From NCBI GenBank assembly GCA_947625095.1, contig CANQMX010000002.1, positions 122,429 to 167,115 on the forward strand: DNA of 44,687 bases, given 5' to 3'. The notes below the pieces were generated by a model. That model was not told the origin of the DNA. It made no database searches and worked only from the letters and a program-made list of their open reading frames with translations. How positions within the stretch are numbered: the first letter of the stretch is position 1; every line of letters begins with the position of its first letter. The translations under genes and the position numbers were made by a program. The stretch is from an uncultured Clostridia bacterium. GTDB taxonomy: Bacteria; Bacillota; Clostridia; Christensenellales; Borkfalkiaceae. Shown in pieces: positions 29,841 to 40,243 of the stretch.

Positions 29841-31214
29841 ATGAAACTTTGGCAAGGCAGGTTTGAAAAGCCCATTTCGGAGGACGCGGACGCGTTCAAC
29901 GAGTCGCTCTCCTTTGATAAAAAATTGTGGCAGGTGGATATTGAGGCCTCCATAGCCCACGCGACCATGCTGAAAACGTGCGGCATTGTGCCCGCGGAGG
30001 ACGCGGATAAAATTCTCGGCGGGCTGGAAGCGATAAAGGCGGATATTGCAAGCGGCGCGCTCCTGGTGGAGGGCGCGGAGGACATTCACTCCTTTGTGGA
30101 GGGGGAACTTGTGAAGCGCGTGGGCGACGCGGGCAAAAAGTTGCACACGGCGCGCTCCCGCAACGACCAAGTCGCCACCGATATGCGCCTGTATGCGCGC
30201 GCAAGTTGCGACAGGGCGATCTCCCTTTTGAAGGCGCTTGTGGAAGTTCTCGTTGCCCGCGCGAAGGAGGGCGTGCACTATTTGATGCCCGGGTTCACCC
30301 ACCTCCGCAAGGCGCAGCCCATCAACTGTGCGCAGTACTTTAACGCCTACTCGGAGATGTTTTTGCGGGATATGGACAGGTTTTCTGCGTGCAGAAAACG
30401 GCTCAACGTGATGCCCCTCGGCAGCGCCGCGCTTGCGGGAACTTCCTACCCCATCGACCGCGAGATCACACGGCAGTTGCTCGGTTTTGACGAGATTTCC
30501 GAAAATTCCCTCGACGCCGTATCCGACAGGGACTTTGTGGCGGAGTACCTCTTCTGTGCCTCGCTTGCTCTTGCGCACCTCTCAAGGCTGTGCGAGGACA
30601 CCATCTTGTACACCTCCGAGGAATTCGGCTATTGGAACATTCCCGACGAATATTCGACGGGTTCTTCCATCATGCCGCAGAAGAAAAACCCCGACCTGCC
30701 CGAACTCGTGCGCGGCAAGACGGGGCGGGTATACGGCCACCTCATGGGCGTGCTTGCGATGATAAAGGGGCTTCCCCTTGCCTACAACAAGGATATGCAG
30801 GAGGACAAGGAGGCATTTTTCGACGCGGAGGAGACGCTGTTTTCCTGCCTCTCCATCTATGCGGCGCTCATGAAGAAGATCACCCTCAATGTGCAGGCGA
30901 TGTACGACGCGGCGGGCGGGGGATTTTCCACGGCGACCGACGTTGCCGACTACCTTGCAAAGCGCGGCGTGCCCTTCCGCGACGCCCACGCGGTGACGGG
31001 AAAACTTGTGCGCTATTGCCTTGAAAACGGCAAAACGCTGCCGAATTTGACCCTGGAAGAGTTCCGCGCCCTGCATACGGCGTTCGACGAGGACATCCTA
31101 TCCGCCGTGACGACGCGCGCCTCTGCCGAGGGGCGCGGCTCGGTGGGCGGTTCCTCCTACCGCGCGGCAAGACAGGGCATTTCTGCAGTGCGGCGCAGGC
31201 TGAAACGCTTTTAA
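29841..31214 (+). CDS. argH: Argininosuccinate lyase
   Basis: 457 residues from ATG 29841, preceded by GAGG; the open frame upstream runs through the tandem repeats and is not used. Family segments: LWQGRFEKPISEDADAFNES, TARSRNDQVATDMRLY, PGFTHLRKAQPI and the signature GSSIMPQKKNPDLPELVRGK with the catalytic Ser loop. The enzyme splits argininosuccinate into arginine and fumarate in the cytosol. No other arginine gene is nearby. It has its own promoter and terminator. Confidence 0.97.
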   Translation: MKLWQGRFEKPISEDADAFNESLSFDKKLWQVDIEASIAHATMLKTCGIVPAEDADKILGGLEAIKADIASGALLVEGAEDIHSFVEGELVKRVGDAGKKLHTARSRNDQVATDMRLYARASCDRAISLLKALVEVLVARAKEGVHYLMPGFTHLRKAQPINCAQYFNAYSEMFLRDMDRFSACRKRLNVMPLGSAALAGTSYPIDREITRQLLGFDEISENSLDAVSDRDFVAEYLFCASLALAHLSRLCEDTILYTSEEFGYWNIPDEYSTGSSIMPQKKNPDLPELVRGKTGRVYGHLMGVLAMIKGLPLAYNKDMQEDKEAFFDAEETLFSCLSIYAALMKKITLNVQAMYDAAGGGFSTATDVADYLAKRGVPFRDAHAVTGKLVRYCLENGKTLPNLTLEEFRALHTAFDEDILSAVTTRASAEGRGSVGGSSYRAARQGISAVRRRLKRF

Positions 31215-31219
31215 GCCAC

Positions 31220-31248
31220 GGGGGAACGCGCTGCGTTTCCCCTTTTTT
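31220..31248 (+). terminator. Terminator after argH
   Basis: GGGGAACGC pairs with GCGTTTCCCC (one bulged T) and is followed by six T residues (31243-31248). It separates argH from the ilv-leu operon. Confidence 0.85.
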
Positions 31249-31278
31249 GCATATTTATGCGAAAATACGCCCAACGGC

Positions 31279-31307
31279 TTGACAAAAGCGGGCAAATCTT
31301 ATACAAT
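31279..31307 (+). promoter_or_regulatory. Promoter of the ilvB-leuB operon
   Basis: Perfect TTGACA (31279-31284), 17-nt spacer, TACAAT (31302-31307). The leader is only about 27 nt and ends with AAGGAGG. It leaves no room for a T-box or attenuator. Confidence 0.85.
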
Positions 31308-31340
31308 TATAAGACCACGATAGAATAAGGAGGCGCGCGC

Positions 31341-32999
31341 ATGAAAAAAAGCGGAGCGGAGATCCTCATAGAATGTCTGAAAGAGCAGGGCGTTACGACC
31401 GTGTTCGGCTACCCCGGCGGTGCGGTGCTCGATATTTACGACGCCCTCTACCGCGACGGGAGCATCGACCACATTGTGACGGCGCACGAACAGGGCGCGG
31501 CGCACGCTGCCGACGGCTACGCGCGCGCTTCGGGAAGGACGGGCGTCGTGATTGCGACGAGCGGTCCGGGGGCGACCAACCTTGTGACGGGCATTGCGAC
31601 GGCGTTTATGGACTCCGTGCCCGTCGTCGCCATCACGGGCAACGTGGGCGCGAAGTTTTTGGGGCGCGATTCCTTCCAGGAGATCGACATCACGGGCATC
31701 ACGATGCCCATCACCAAGCACAACTTTATCGTAAAGACGGCGGAGGAACTCGCACCCACCGTGCGCGCCGCCTTCCAGATCGCAAACACGGGCAGAAAAG
31801 GCCCCGTGCTTGTGGATATTTTGAAAAACGTGCAGGTGGCGGAGTGCGACTATACGCCGCAGACCCCCATCCTCCCTGCGCATAAACCCGTGCCGCGCGA
31901 GGCGCTTACGGGCGCGGCGGAGGCGCTGGATCACGCCAAACGCCCCCTCATCATGGTGGGCGGCGGCGCCATTGCCTCGGGCGCGGAGGAGGAACTTTTG
32001 CGCCTTGCCCAAACCCTTTGCGCGCCCGTTGCGTGCACCCTCATGGGGCTGGGCGCGTTTCCCGCCTCCCATCCCCTCTTCATGGGCATGATGGGGATGC
32101 ACGGCTCGGAGACCGCCGCAAAGGCCGTTCTGCGGAGCGACTGCATCCTCGCCGTGGGCACGCGCTTTTCCGACCGCGTCGCCCTCGACCGCGATTCCTT
32201 CGCCGCCAAAAAGACCGTCGTGCAGATCGACATCGACGACGCGGAAATCGACAAGAACGTGTTTGTGCAGCACTCGGTGCTCGGCGACGTGAAGGAGGCG
32301 TTGACCACCCTCCTCCCCATGCTCTCGCCCGTGGAGGCGCGCCCCTTTGCCGCGGCAATGACGCGGATGCGCGCGCAGGAGAACCATCGGCGCAAGAGAT
32401 ATGAACTCGGGCACAAGGTAATTGCGGAGGCCGCCCGCCTCGCCCCAGAAGGCACAGTGGTGGCGACCGACGTGGGGCAGCACCAGATGTGGACGGCGCA
32501 GATCTACCCCTTTGAGAGGCCGCGGATGTTGCTCACGAGCGGCGGTCTCGGCACGATGGGCTTCGGCATGGGCGCAGCCATCGGCGCGGCGTGCGCCACT
32601 GGAAAGCACATTCTGCTTGTGACGGGCGACGGCTCTTTCAACATGAACCTCAATGAACTCTCCACCGCCGTATCGCGGGGGCTTCCCATTACGATTTTGC
32701 TCATGAACAACCGCGCGCTCGGCATGGTGCGGCAATGGCAGAAACTCTTTTACGATAACCGTTTTTCGCAGACTGTGGTGGAGAAAAAGACGGATTATGT
32801 GAAGTTTGCGGAGAGTTTCGGGGCGACGGGGCTGTGCATCCGAAAAGAGAAGGACATCGTGCCCGTTTTGAAAAAGGCGTTCTCCATCCCCGCGCCCGTC
32901 CTTGTGGACTGCCGCATCTCGGAGGACGAAAACGTGTTGCCCATGATAAAACCCGGGGCGACGTACGATACCATCATCACAAAATGGGAGGAGAAATAA
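31341..32999 (+). CDS. ilvB: Acetolactate synthase, catalytic subunit
   Basis: 552 residues, ATG 31341 after AAGGAGG. The N-terminal TPP domain has FGYPGGAVLDIYDAL and the catalytic Glu in TAHEQGAAHAADGYAR. The C-terminal TPP/Mg site is VTGDGSFNMNLNEL ... LLMNNRALGMVRQWQ. Pyruvate (or pyruvate plus 2-oxobutyrate) is converted to acetolactate (acetohydroxybutyrate), the first common step to Val, Leu and Ile. It is followed 1 nt later by its regulatory subunit. Confidence 0.97.
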   Translation: MKKSGAEILIECLKEQGVTTVFGYPGGAVLDIYDALYRDGSIDHIVTAHEQGAAHAADGYARASGRTGVVIATSGPGATNLVTGIATAFMDSVPVVAITGNVGAKFLGRDSFQEIDITGITMPITKHNFIVKTAEELAPTVRAAFQIANTGRKGPVLVDILKNVQVAECDYTPQTPILPAHKPVPREALTGAAEALDHAKRPLIMVGGGAIASGAEEELLRLAQTLCAPVACTLMGLGAFPASHPLFMGMMGMHGSETAAKAVLRSDCILAVGTRFSDRVALDRDSFAAKKTVVQIDIDDAEIDKNVFVQHSVLGDVKEALTTLLPMLSPVEARPFAAAMTRMRAQENHRRKRYELGHKVIAEAARLAPEGTVVATDVGQHQMWTAQIYPFERPRMLLTSGGLGTMGFGMGAAIGAACATGKHILLVTGDGSFNMNLNELSTAVSRGLPITILLMNNRALGMVRQWQKLFYDNRFSQTVVEKKTDYVKFAESFGATGLCIRKEKDIVPVLKKAFSIPAPVLVDCRISEDENVLPMIKPGATYDTIITKWEEK

Positions 33000-33000
33000 T

Positions 33001-33525
33001 ATGGAAAACCCCACCAAGTACACGATAAGCGCCCTCGTCGCCAACAAGAGCGGCGTTCTGACGCGCGTTGCCGCCCTGTTTGCGCGGCGCGGCTACAACA
33101 TCGAATCGCTCTCCGTCTGCGCGACGGAAAACGACGAGTTTTCCCGCATGACCATCGTCCTCAAAGGCGACGAATATATCCTCGCCCAGATGATGAAGCA
33201 GATGGATAAACTCATCGACGTAAAAAAGATAAAATATGTGGAGGATGAGGCGGTGCTGCGCGAACTCATGCTCGTGAAGGTGAGAACCAACGCCGAGACG
33301 CGCACCCAAATTTTCGAAATCAGCCAGATCTTCCGCGCGAACGTGGTGGACGCTTCCCCCGAGGCGACCATTTTGGAACTGACGGGAAAGCCCTCCAAAC
33401 TCGACGGGTTTGTGACCATGCTCCTGCCCTACGGCGTGATGGAACTTGCCCGCACCGGCGTTACCGCCATCTCCCGCGGCAACGCGTGCATCGGCGACGA
33501 AACAGATTATAAGGAAAAAGTATAA
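33001..33525 (+). CDS. ilvN: Acetolactate synthase, regulatory subunit
   Basis: 174 residues. The N-terminal ACT domain is clear ([31 protein letters not shown]), then [11 protein letters not shown]. The C-terminal ACT-like domain contains [21 protein letters not shown]. It binds IlvB and transmits valine feedback inhibition. GGAGG lies in the end of ilvB. Its stop overlaps the ilvD start by one base. Confidence 0.96.
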   Translation: MENPTKYTISALVANKSGVLTRVAALFARRGYNIESLSVCATENDEFSRMTIVLKGDEYILAQMMKQMDKLIDVKKIKYVEDEAVLRELMLVKVRTNAETRTQIFEISQIFRANVVDASPEATILELTGKPSKLDGFVTMLLPYGVMELARTGVTAISRGNACIGDETDYKEKV

Positions 33526-35186
33526 TGAGCATCTTTTCAAACGGCGCGAATATGGCGGCGCAACGCTCCCTCCTCTATGCGCTCGGCTGGACGGAGCAGG
33601 AAATCAAAAAGCCCATTGTGGGCGTCATCTCGGCGCAGAGCGACATCATTCCGGGGCATATGCACCTTGAAGAGATCGCGCGCGCCGTCTCCGAGGGCGT
33701 GCTTGCGGCGGGCGGAAAGCCCGTCACCGTGCCCTGCATCGGCGTGTGCGACGGCATCGCCATGGGACACGAGGGCATGAAGTACTCCCTCCCCTCCCGC
33801 GAGATCATCGCCGACAGCGTGGAGATTCTTGCAAAGGCGCACGCCTTTGACGCCATCGTCCTCATCGGCAACTGCGATAAAATCATCCCCGGAATGCTCC
33901 TCGGCGCTGTGCGCGTGAATGTGCCCGCGGCGTTCGTTTCGGGCGGGCCGATGCTCGCGGGGCACAAGGACAAGGGCAAACTTTCCCTCTCCTCCATGTT
34001 CGAGGCTGTTGGCGCGTACACCTCGGGAAAGATAGACGAAGCCGAACTTTTGCGCTACGAATGTGCGGCGTGCCCCTCGTGCGGGTCGTGCTCGGGAATG
34101 TTCACCGCCAACTCCATGAACTGCCTGTTGGAGGCGCTGGGCATGGCGCTTCCCCAAAACGGCACGCTGCCCGCCGTCTACTCCGCCCGCCTTGCCCTTG
34201 CAAAGCGCACGGGCGAAGCGGTGATGAAACTTCTGGAAAAAAATATCCGTCCGCGCGACATTCTGACGCCCAAGGCGCTCAAAAACGCCGTGCGCGTGGA
34301 TATGGCGATCGGCGCGAGTTCCAACTCCGTATTGCACCTTCTGGCGCTCGCGAGCGAGTTGGGGCTTTCAAAATCGGAATTTTCCATCGATACGATGAAC
34401 GAAATTTCCCGCGTGACGCCCAATTTGTGCCGCCTTGCCCCCGCGGGCGAGCGGTACATTGAGGAACTCGACGAAGCGGGCGGCGTCTCCGCCGTCATCA
34501 AGACCCTTCTCGACGCGGGACTGTTCGAGGGCGACGCCCTCACCGTTTCTGGCGTGACGCAAGAGGAGCGCACCGCGGGCGCGCTTGTCACCGACCCCGC
34601 GCTCATCCGCCCCGTTACCGACCCCTATTCGCCCTACGGCGGGCTTGCCGTGCTGCACGGAAACCTTGCAGAAGGGGGCGCAGTCGTCAAGAAGAGCGCG
34701 GTCGCGCCCGAGATGTACCGCCACAGCGGTCCTGCAAGGGTGTTCGACAGCGAGGAGGAGGCCATGCAGGCCATCTCGGGCAATCAAATTCGCCCCGGCG
34801 ACGTCGTCGTCATCCGCTATGAAGGGCCAAAAGGCGGCCCGGGAATGCGCGAGATGCTCTCCCCCACCGCCTCGCTTGTGGGCGCGGGGCTGGGCGGCTC
34901 CGTAGCCCTCATCACCGACGGCAGGTTTTCGGGCGCAACGCGGGGCGCGGCCATCGGGCACGTCTGCCCCGAAGCGGCGGCGGGCGGCGTCATCGGCATC
35001 GTCAAGGAGGGCGACGTCATCGATATCGACCTCGAGGCGGGCACGGTGAACTTGCGCGTGCCCGAGGAGGAGATCGCGGCGCGGCTTGCTGCCTTCGTCC
35101 CCAAACAAAAACCCGTGACGGGGTACTTAAAGCGCTACCGCGCGCAGGTGACTTCGGCCTCCGACGGCGCGGTGTTCAAAAACTGA
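33525..35186 (+). CDS. ilvD: Dihydroxy-acid dehydratase
   Basis: 553 residues, ATG 33525. Iron-sulfur ligands are seen in [27 protein letters not shown] and [19 protein letters not shown]. The late signature is [21 protein letters not shown]. It dehydrates dihydroxyisovalerate and its isoleucine analogue to the 2-oxo acids. IlvC, the step before, is not encoded in the window. It is co-transcribed with ilvBN. Confidence 0.96.
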   Translation: MSIFSNGANMAAQRSLLYALGWTEQEIKKPIVGVISAQSDIIPGHMHLEEIARAVSEGVLAAGGKPVTVPCIGVCDGIAMGHEGMKYSLPSREIIADSVEILAKAHAFDAIVLIGNCDKIIPGMLLGAVRVNVPAAFVSGGPMLAGHKDKGKLSLSSMFEAVGAYTSGKIDEAELLRYECAACPSCGSCSGMFTANSMNCLLEALGMALPQNGTLPAVYSARLALAKRTGEAVMKLLEKNIRPRDILTPKALKNAVRVDMAIGASSNSVLHLLALASELGLSKSEFSIDTMNEISRVTPNLCRLAPAGERYIEELDEAGGVSAVIKTLLDAGLFEGDALTVSGVTQEERTAGALVTDPALIRPVTDPYSPYGGLAVLHGNLAEGGAVVKKSAVAPEMYRHSGPARVFDSEEEAMQAISGNQIRPGDVVVIRYEGPKGGPGMREMLSPTASLVGAGLGGSVALITDGRFSGATRGAAIGHVCPEAAAGGVIGIVKEGDVIDIDLEAGTVNLRVPEEEIAARLAAFVPKQKPVTGYLKRYRAQVTSASDGAVFKN

Positions 35187-35199
35187 AAGGAGAATTACC

Positions 35200-36456
35200 A
35201 TGGGAATGACCATGACGCAAAAAATTCTCGCCGCCCACGCGGGACTTCCCACCGTGGAGGCGGGGCAACTCATCGAGGCCGAGTTGGACCTCGCGCTCGC
35301 CAACGACATCACCGCCCCCGTCGCCGTGGGCGAGGTGGAAAAGACGGGCGGGTGCGTGAAGTGCCGCGATAAAATCGCCCTCGTGATGGACCACTTCACC
35401 CCCAATAAGGACATTAAAGCGGCGGAGCAAGTCAAGCGCACGCGCGAATTTGCCCAAAAGGAGGGCATCGTCCACTTCTACGACGTGGGCGAGATGGGCA
35501 TAGAGCACGCCCTGCTGCCCGAAAAGGGGCTGGTGGGCGCGGGCGACTGCGTCATCGGCGCGGACAGCCATACCTGCACCTACGGCGCGCTGGGGGCGTT
35601 CTCCACGGGCGTTGGCTCTACCGACCTCGCCGCCGCCATGCTCACGCAAAAGTGCTGGTTCAAAGTGCCCGCCGCCATTAAAATCGTGCTCACGGGCAAA
35701 TTCCCCAAGTATGTGACGGGGAAGGACCTCATCCTGCACATCATCGGCATGATCGGCGTGGACGGCGCGCTCTACAAGAGCATGGAATTTACGGGCGAAG
35801 GCGTCGCCGCCCTCACGATGGACGATCGGTTCACCGTGTGCAACATGGCCATTGAGGCGGGCGCGAAGAACGGCATTTTTCCCGTGGACGAGACAGCCCT
35901 CGCCTACATGAAGGGGCGGTTTGTGCGCGAGCCGAAAATTTACGAGGCCGACGCGGACGCCGACTACGAGAGCACGATAGAGATCGATCTTTCCGCCTTG
36001 AAGCCCACCGTCTCCTTCCCCCATCTGCCCGAAAATACCAAGACGGCGTGGGAAAATATCCCCATCCAGCAGGTCGTCATCGGTTCGTGCACCAACGGGC
36101 GCATCTCCGACCTCAGGCAGGCGGCGGAAATCTTGCGGGGCAGAAAGGTACATAAGGGCGTGCGGTGCATCGTCATTCCCGCCACGCAGGAAGTGTATTT
36201 GCAGGCGATGAAGGAAGGTCTATTGGAGACCTTTATTCGGGCGGGCGCGATCGTCTCCACCCCTACCTGCGGCCCTTGCCTCGGCGGGCATATGGGCATT
36301 TTGGCGGCGGGAGAGCGGTGCGTTTCCACCACCAACCGCAACTTTGTGGGGCGCATGGGACACGTGACGAGCGAAATTTATCTCGCCTCGCCCTACACGG
36401 CGGCGGCAAGCGCGGTTTTGGGCAGACTTGCGACCGCGGAGGAGGCACTTTCATGA
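35200..36456 (+). CDS. leuC: 3-isopropylmalate dehydratase, large subunit
   Basis: 418 residues, the shorter archaeal/HACN-type form of LeuC. ATG 35200 follows AAAGGAG. The 4Fe-4S Cys are in [19 protein letters not shown] and [13 protein letters not shown], with an earlier [14 protein letters not shown] motif. With LeuD it isomerises 2-isopropylmalate to 3-isopropylmalate. Its stop overlaps leuD as ATGA. As for this subfamily, a role in homocitrate-type chemistry cannot be excluded, but the leu context argues for leucine. Confidence 0.95.
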   Translation: MGMTMTQKILAAHAGLPTVEAGQLIEAELDLALANDITAPVAVGEVEKTGGCVKCRDKIALVMDHFTPNKDIKAAEQVKRTREFAQKEGIVHFYDVGEMGIEHALLPEKGLVGAGDCVIGADSHTCTYGALGAFSTGVGSTDLAAAMLTQKCWFKVPAAIKIVLTGKFPKYVTGKDLILHIIGMIGVDGALYKSMEFTGEGVAALTMDDRFTVCNMAIEAGAKNGIFPVDETALAYMKGRFVREPKIYEADADADYESTIEIDLSALKPTVSFPHLPENTKTAWENIPIQQVVIGSCTNGRISDLRQAAEILRGRKVHKGVRCIVIPATQEVYLQAMKEGLLETFIRAGAIVSTPTCGPCLGGHMGILAAGERCVSTTNRNFVGRMGHVTSEIYLASPYTAAASAVLGRLATAEEALS

Positions 36457-36932
36457 CCGTAAAGGGAACTGTTCATAAATTCGGCAACGACGTGGATACC
36501 GACGTCATCATTCCCGCGCGTTACCTCAACACGAGCGCGGAAAAGGAACTTGCCGCGCACTGCATGGAGGACATCGACCCCGACTTTATCCATAAGGTGA
36601 AGGCGGGCGACATCATCGTCGCGGGCGACAACTTCGGCTGCGGCTCTTCGCGCGAGCACGCCCCCATCGCAATCAAGGCGAGCGGCGTCTCGCTTGTCAT
36701 CGCAAACACCTTTGCGCGCATCTTCTACCGCAACGCCATCAACATCGGGCTGCCCATTCTGGAATGTCCCGAGGCGGCAAGGGAGATCTCGGCGGGGGAC
36801 GCCGTCTCCTGCGATCTTGCAAAGGGCGTGATCTTCGACGAGACGACGGGCAAAACGTACTCCGCCCAGCCCTTCCCGCCCTTCATTCAGCGCATCATCG
36901 ACGCGGGCGGGCTATTAAAATCGCTCAAATAA
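36453..36932 (+). CDS. leuD: 3-isopropylmalate dehydratase, small subunit
   Basis: 159 residues from ATG 36453 (GGAGG in the end of leuC; a longer open frame from 36165 is a shadow of leuC). The swivel domain shows [18 protein letters not shown], then [17 protein letters not shown] with the substrate-binding loop, and [15 protein letters not shown]. Forms the isomerase with LeuC. Length is normal for the short LeuD class. Confidence 0.96.
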   Translation: MTVKGTVHKFGNDVDTDVIIPARYLNTSAEKELAAHCMEDIDPDFIHKVKAGDIIVAGDNFGCGSSREHAPIAIKASGVSLVIANTFARIFYRNAINIGLPILECPEAAREISAGDAVSCDLAKGVIFDETTGKTYSAQPFPPFIQRIIDAGGLLKSLK

Positions 36933-36941
36933 GGAGAGAAA

Positions 36942-38027
36942 ATGATACGACACATCGCAGTTTTGGCGGGCGACGGCATCGGGCCGGAGATCACGGGCGG
37001 CGCGATTTTCGTCCTCGAAGCCGTGGCGAAAAAATACGGCCACGAATTTTCCTTTGAACACCTCCCCATCGGCGGGTGCGCCTACGACGAATATGGCGAA
37101 CCCCTGCCCGCGCACACGGTGGAGCGGTGTCTGAAATCGGACAGCGTGCTCCTCGGCGCGGTGGGCGGCGCTGCCGACTGCGCTTGGAACAAACTTCCGC
37201 CCGAAAAACGCCCCGAGGCGGGGCTGCTCGGCATCCGCAAGGCGATGGGGCTGTACTCCAACATCCGCCCCGCAAAACTGTGGAAGGCGCTGGCGGAGGC
37301 CTCCCCCCTCAAAAAACCGCTCGTGGAAAACGGCATCGAAATTATCATCGTGCGGGAACTAACGGGCGGCATCTACTTTGGCGAGCGCGGCGCTTGCGCC
37401 GACGCACAGATGGGCGAGACCGCATGGGACACCGAAAAGTACTCCGTACTCGAAATCGAGCGCATCACCCGCATCGCCTGCGAACTTGCGCGGAAGCGTT
37501 CCAAAAAGGTGATCTCCGTGGATAAAGCCAACGTTTTGGCGACTTCCCGCCTGTGGAGAAAGACGGCGCACGCCTACGCCGAAAAATACTATCCCGACGT
37601 CACCATCGAGGATATGCTCGTGGACAACGCCGCGATGCAGATCGTGAAAAACCCCGCGCAGTTCGACGTGGTGCTCACCTCTAATATGTTCGGCGACATC
37701 TTGGCCGACGAGGCGGCGCAGGTGACAGGCTCTATCGGGATGCTCGCCTCCTCCTCTTTGGGCGACGGCACGCGCGGGCTTTACGAACCCATCCACGGCT
37801 CTGCACCCGACATCGCGGGCAAAGATATTGCCAACCCCATTGCCACCATTCTCTCCGCCGCCATGATGCTGCGCGACTCGTTCGGCCTCGCCGAGGAGTG
37901 CGCCGCCGTGGAGCGCGCCGTGGAAAAGACGCTCGGCGAGGGCTACCGCACGGCGGATATCTTTACGGACGGCACGAAAAAGGTGGGCTGCCGCGAAATG
38001 GCGCGCCTCGTTGCGGAGCGCATATGA
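36942..38027 (+). CDS. leuB: 3-isopropylmalate dehydrogenase
   Basis: 361 residues, ATG 36942 after AAGGAG. It shows [21 protein letters not shown] and [12 protein letters not shown]. It continues with [30 protein letters not shown] and [19 protein letters not shown], then the NAD loop [18 protein letters not shown]. It oxidises and decarboxylates 3-isopropylmalate to 2-oxoisocaproate with NAD. It overlaps the next gene by ATGA. Confidence 0.97.
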   Translation: MIRHIAVLAGDGIGPEITGGAIFVLEAVAKKYGHEFSFEHLPIGGCAYDEYGEPLPAHTVERCLKSDSVLLGAVGGAADCAWNKLPPEKRPEAGLLGIRKAMGLYSNIRPAKLWKALAEASPLKKPLVENGIEIIIVRELTGGIYFGERGACADAQMGETAWDTEKYSVLEIERITRIACELARKRSKKVISVDKANVLATSRLWRKTAHAYAEKYYPDVTIEDMLVDNAAMQIVKNPAQFDVVLTSNMFGDILADEAAQVTGSIGMLASSSLGDGTRGLYEPIHGSAPDIAGKDIANPIATILSAAMMLRDSFGLAEECAAVERAVEKTLGEGYRTADIFTDGTKKVGCREMARLVAERI

Positions 38028-38692
38028 TCGCGGAAAATGTAAAAAACCTCCTCAAAGAACTTGCCGCGGGCAATTCTTACGGGGAGAAAGTCACCCTCGT
38101 CGCCGCCACCAAGACGCGCACGCCCGAGGAGATCAACGCGGCAATTTCAGCGGGCATTTCGGACATCGGCGAGAACAAGGTGCAGGAATTCCGCGAGAAG
38201 TACGACCTTGTGGTGGGTGCAAACAGGCACTTTATCGGGCACTTGCAGACCAATAAGATTAAATACCTCGTGGGAAAGACCTACCTCATCCACTCCGTCG
38301 ACCGCGACGAACTCGCCGCGGAACTCGCGCGGCGCTGCGCAAACGCGGGCATTTCGCAGGATATCCTCATTCAGATCAACATCGGCTGCGAGGAATCGAA
38401 GGGCGGCTATCCCTTGGAAGAGGGCTACGCGGTGTACAAAAAAATCGCCGCCATGGAGGGGCTTACAGTGCGCGGATTTATGGCGATGCTCCCCCTCTCG
38501 GACGATACCGCCCTTCTTGGCGCGCTGTGCGATAAAATGCGCGCCCTCTTTGAAAAAGCGCGGGACGGGGACGAAAAGATCGCCCATCTTTCGATGGGCA
38601 TGAGCGGCGACTGGCGGCTGTGTATGGAGCGCGGCTCCAACATGATCCGCCTCGGCACGGCGATTTTCGGCGCGCGCGACTATTCCAAATAA
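38024..38692 (+). CDS. YggS/PLPBP-family pyridoxal phosphate homeostasis protein
   Basis: 222 residues from ATG 38024 (ATGA overlap with leuB; GGAG upstream). The family pattern includes [19 protein letters not shown] with the PLP-binding Lys. It continues with [30 protein letters not shown] and [15 protein letters not shown], and ends [28 protein letters not shown]. These proteins buffer PLP and affect branched-chain amino acid metabolism in other bacteria. Coupling to the ilv-leu operon fits that. Confidence 0.95.
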   Translation: MIAENVKNLLKELAAGNSYGEKVTLVAATKTRTPEEINAAISAGISDIGENKVQEFREKYDLVVGANRHFIGHLQTNKIKYLVGKTYLIHSVDRDELAAELARRCANAGISQDILIQINIGCEESKGGYPLEEGYAVYKKIAAMEGLTVRGFMAMLPLSDDTALLGALCDKMRALFEKARDGDEKIAHLSMGMSGDWRLCMERGSNMIRLGTAIFGARDYSK

Positions 38693-38722
38693 AATTTCGC
38701 ATACTTTAACGGGAGAAACAAT

Positions 38723-39568
38723 ATGCCATCGAGTATCACGCACGAACTCATCGCGGAAAAAGCAAAGGAGAAATTGCCGCAGGAATTGCAGAGGGAGATC
38801 GACCTCGCGCCCGACTACTACTACCTCGGCGCGCAGGGGCCTGACCTCTTTTTCTTCTACAAGCCGACGGGCAAAAAGGAATACAATTTGGGCAAGACGC
38901 TGCACCGCAAGCAGCTCTACGCGTGGTTTTGCGCCCTCTTGGAGGGGCTGAAAACGCGCGAGGGCGAGGAACTTGCAAAGTGCCGTGCCTACGCTTTGGG
39001 CTTTTGCACCCATTTGGAGGCCGACGTCGCCTTTCACCCCTTTGTGTACGCCTATTTGCGGGAGACGGGCGCGACCAAGCGCTTCCACCAGCAGATGGAG
39101 AACGATTGGGACGTCGTCTTTCTCAAATCCATGCGCAACGAGAGCGCGTACGGCTACCGCTTTCCCTTTGACTGCAACAAAATCGCGCGCGAGGGCGTGC
39201 TCTTTGCCTATATCCGCGAGGCGGCGGAAAAACTCGGGCGCAGGCCTGTGACAAAGGGCGCGTTCAAGCGCGGCCTGCACTTTTACCGCTGGTACTTGAA
39301 GCACTTTCACAGGCGGCACTTCCGCTACCTGAAACCCGTCGTCTCCAAACTGTATGTGCGCGACGAGTGCGACCCCTCCGAACTCGGCGGCGAAAGATTT
39401 TACGAACTCTCGGGCGGGAAGGCGCACACGGCGCAGGGGCTGTTTGCCCTCGCCGCGGAGAACGCGGCCGCCCGTATGACAGACTTTTTATCGGCGCTCG
39501 AAGCGGGAACGCCCCTCGAACGGGAGGCCTTCGGGCGACACCTTTTAACGGGCGAACGTATGGAATAA
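38723..39568 (+). CDS. Zinc-dependent phospholipase C-like protein
   Basis: 281 residues, ATG 38723 after GGGAG. The start (SSITHELIAEKAKEKLPQ), the acidic segment YYYLGAQGPDLFFFYKP and ALGFCTHLEADVAFHPFVYAY resemble the zinc PLC/S1-P1-like family with His and Asp metal ligands. No signal peptide is present, so activity on external lipids is unlikely and the substrate is unknown. It ends the plus-strand operon before a terminator. Confidence 0.75.
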   Translation: MPSSITHELIAEKAKEKLPQELQREIDLAPDYYYLGAQGPDLFFFYKPTGKKEYNLGKTLHRKQLYAWFCALLEGLKTREGEELAKCRAYALGFCTHLEADVAFHPFVYAYLRETGATKRFHQQMENDWDVVFLKSMRNESAYGYRFPFDCNKIAREGVLFAYIREAAEKLGRRPVTKGAFKRGLHFYRWYLKHFHRRHFRYLKPVVSKLYVRDECDPSELGGERFYELSGGKAHTAQGLFALAAENAAARMTDFLSALEAGTPLEREAFGRHLLTGERME

Positions 39569-39573
39569 AACGC

Positions 39574-39603
39574 AAACGCTTCCCACTAACGGGAAGCGTT
39601 TTT
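39574..39603. terminator. Bidirectional terminator between PLC-like gene and queH
   Basis: AAACGCTTCCC and GGGAAGCGTTT form an 11-bp perfect stem with a 6-nt loop; T residues follow on the plus strand. On the minus strand the stem includes the last codons of queH (stop at 39588-39586), so coding sequence and terminator overlap. Confidence 0.85.
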
Positions 39604-40182
39604 GGAATAGATACAGCCGCAGTAGTTTTGGCGGTACAGGTCGTGCTCTTTGGAGAGTTGCACCGAGCGCAGATACCCGCCCCGCTTTTTGAAATCGGTG
39701 GGAAGATAGGCAATACCCACCTCCTCCTGAAGGCGAAACCCTATCTCATTGATGCGCCTTGCGTCCTTCAACGGGGAGAGGGTCAGGGTTGTTGCAAAGT
39801 AGTCGTACCCGCGCGCCTTGGCCTCTTTCGCCGTGCGGGAAAGGCGGAGTTCAAAGCACCGCGTGCACCGCGCGCCGCCCTCCTTTTCGCCCTCGTAGCC
39901 GCGGGCTGCCTCGAAAAATTCCTCGGGGCAATAGTCGCAGTCGAGAAGATCGGCAAGCCCCGTCTCTTGCAAAAAGCGTATCTGCTCCCCCTTGCGGCGG
40001 AGGTACTCCTCCTCGCTGTCGAGGTTGGGGTTGTAGTAAAAGACGGTGGTCTTGATTTTGGGCGCGACCTCTTCGAGGCAGTACGAGGAGCACGGCGCGC
40101 AGCAACTGTGGAGAAGCAACTTCTTCCCCGCAGCCCCCGCCAATATCTCCTGCATCACCCTGTCGTAATTGACCGAATTCAT
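39586..40182 (-). CDS. queH: Epoxyqueuosine reductase QueH
   Basis: 198 residues from ATG 40182. The QueH family is recognisable: KLLLHSCCAPCSSYCLEEVA with adjacent Cys pairs, TVFYYNPNLDSEEEYLRRK, DYCPEEFFEAARGYE, GARCTRCFELRLSRTA, YDYFATTLTLSPLKDA and a C-terminal RQNYCGCIYS. The Cys residues bind iron-sulfur/metal cofactors. It reduces epoxyqueuosine to queuosine in tRNA and thus completes the step after QueA. No ribosome binding site is present; the promoter start site coincides with the ATG. Confidence 0.95.
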   Translation of the reverse strand: MNSVNYDRVMQEILAGAAGKKLLLHSCCAPCSSYCLEEVAPKIKTTVFYYNPNLDSEEEYLRRKGEQIRFLQETGLADLLDCDYCPEEFFEAARGYEGEKEGGARCTRCFELRLSRTAKEAKARGYDYFATTLTLSPLKDARRINEIGFRLQEEVGIAYLPTDFKKRGGYLRSVQLSKEHDLYRQNYCGCIYSKNASR

Positions 40183-40188
40183 ACGCAA

Positions 40189-40217
40189 ACTATACCACGC
40201 CCCGCCCGAAAAGTCAA
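40189..40217 (-). promoter_or_regulatory. queH promoter, leaderless arrangement
   Basis: TTGACT (40217-40212), 17-nt spacer and TATAGT (40194-40189) on the minus strand, six nt before the queH ATG. The -35 lies in the loop and the spacer in one arm of the inverted repeat at 40198-40229. Confidence 0.75.
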
Positions 40218-40229
40218 TCGGGCGGGGCG
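40198..40229. repeat. 12-bp perfect inverted repeat between pdxT and queH
   Basis: CGCCCCGCCCGA and TCGGGCGGGGCG flank an 8-nt loop. In pdxT transcripts this forms a very stable hairpin, though no T-run follows on either side. It overlaps the queH promoter. Confidence 0.8.
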
Positions 40230-40243
40230 CAGAGTTAAAATTT

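Noticed and set aside
31279..31340. T-box or attenuator before ilvB
   Set aside because: Only ~27 nt separate the predicted start site from ATG and no T-box sequence is present.
31299..33047. 582-codon open frame on the minus strand opposite ilvB
   Set aside because: It is a shadow caused by high G+C at third codon positions; the plus strand has an unmistakable acetolactate synthase.
38147..39427. 426-codon minus-strand frame opposite the PLPBP and PLC-like genes
   Set aside because: No ribosome binding site or family pattern, and both plus-strand genes are clear.
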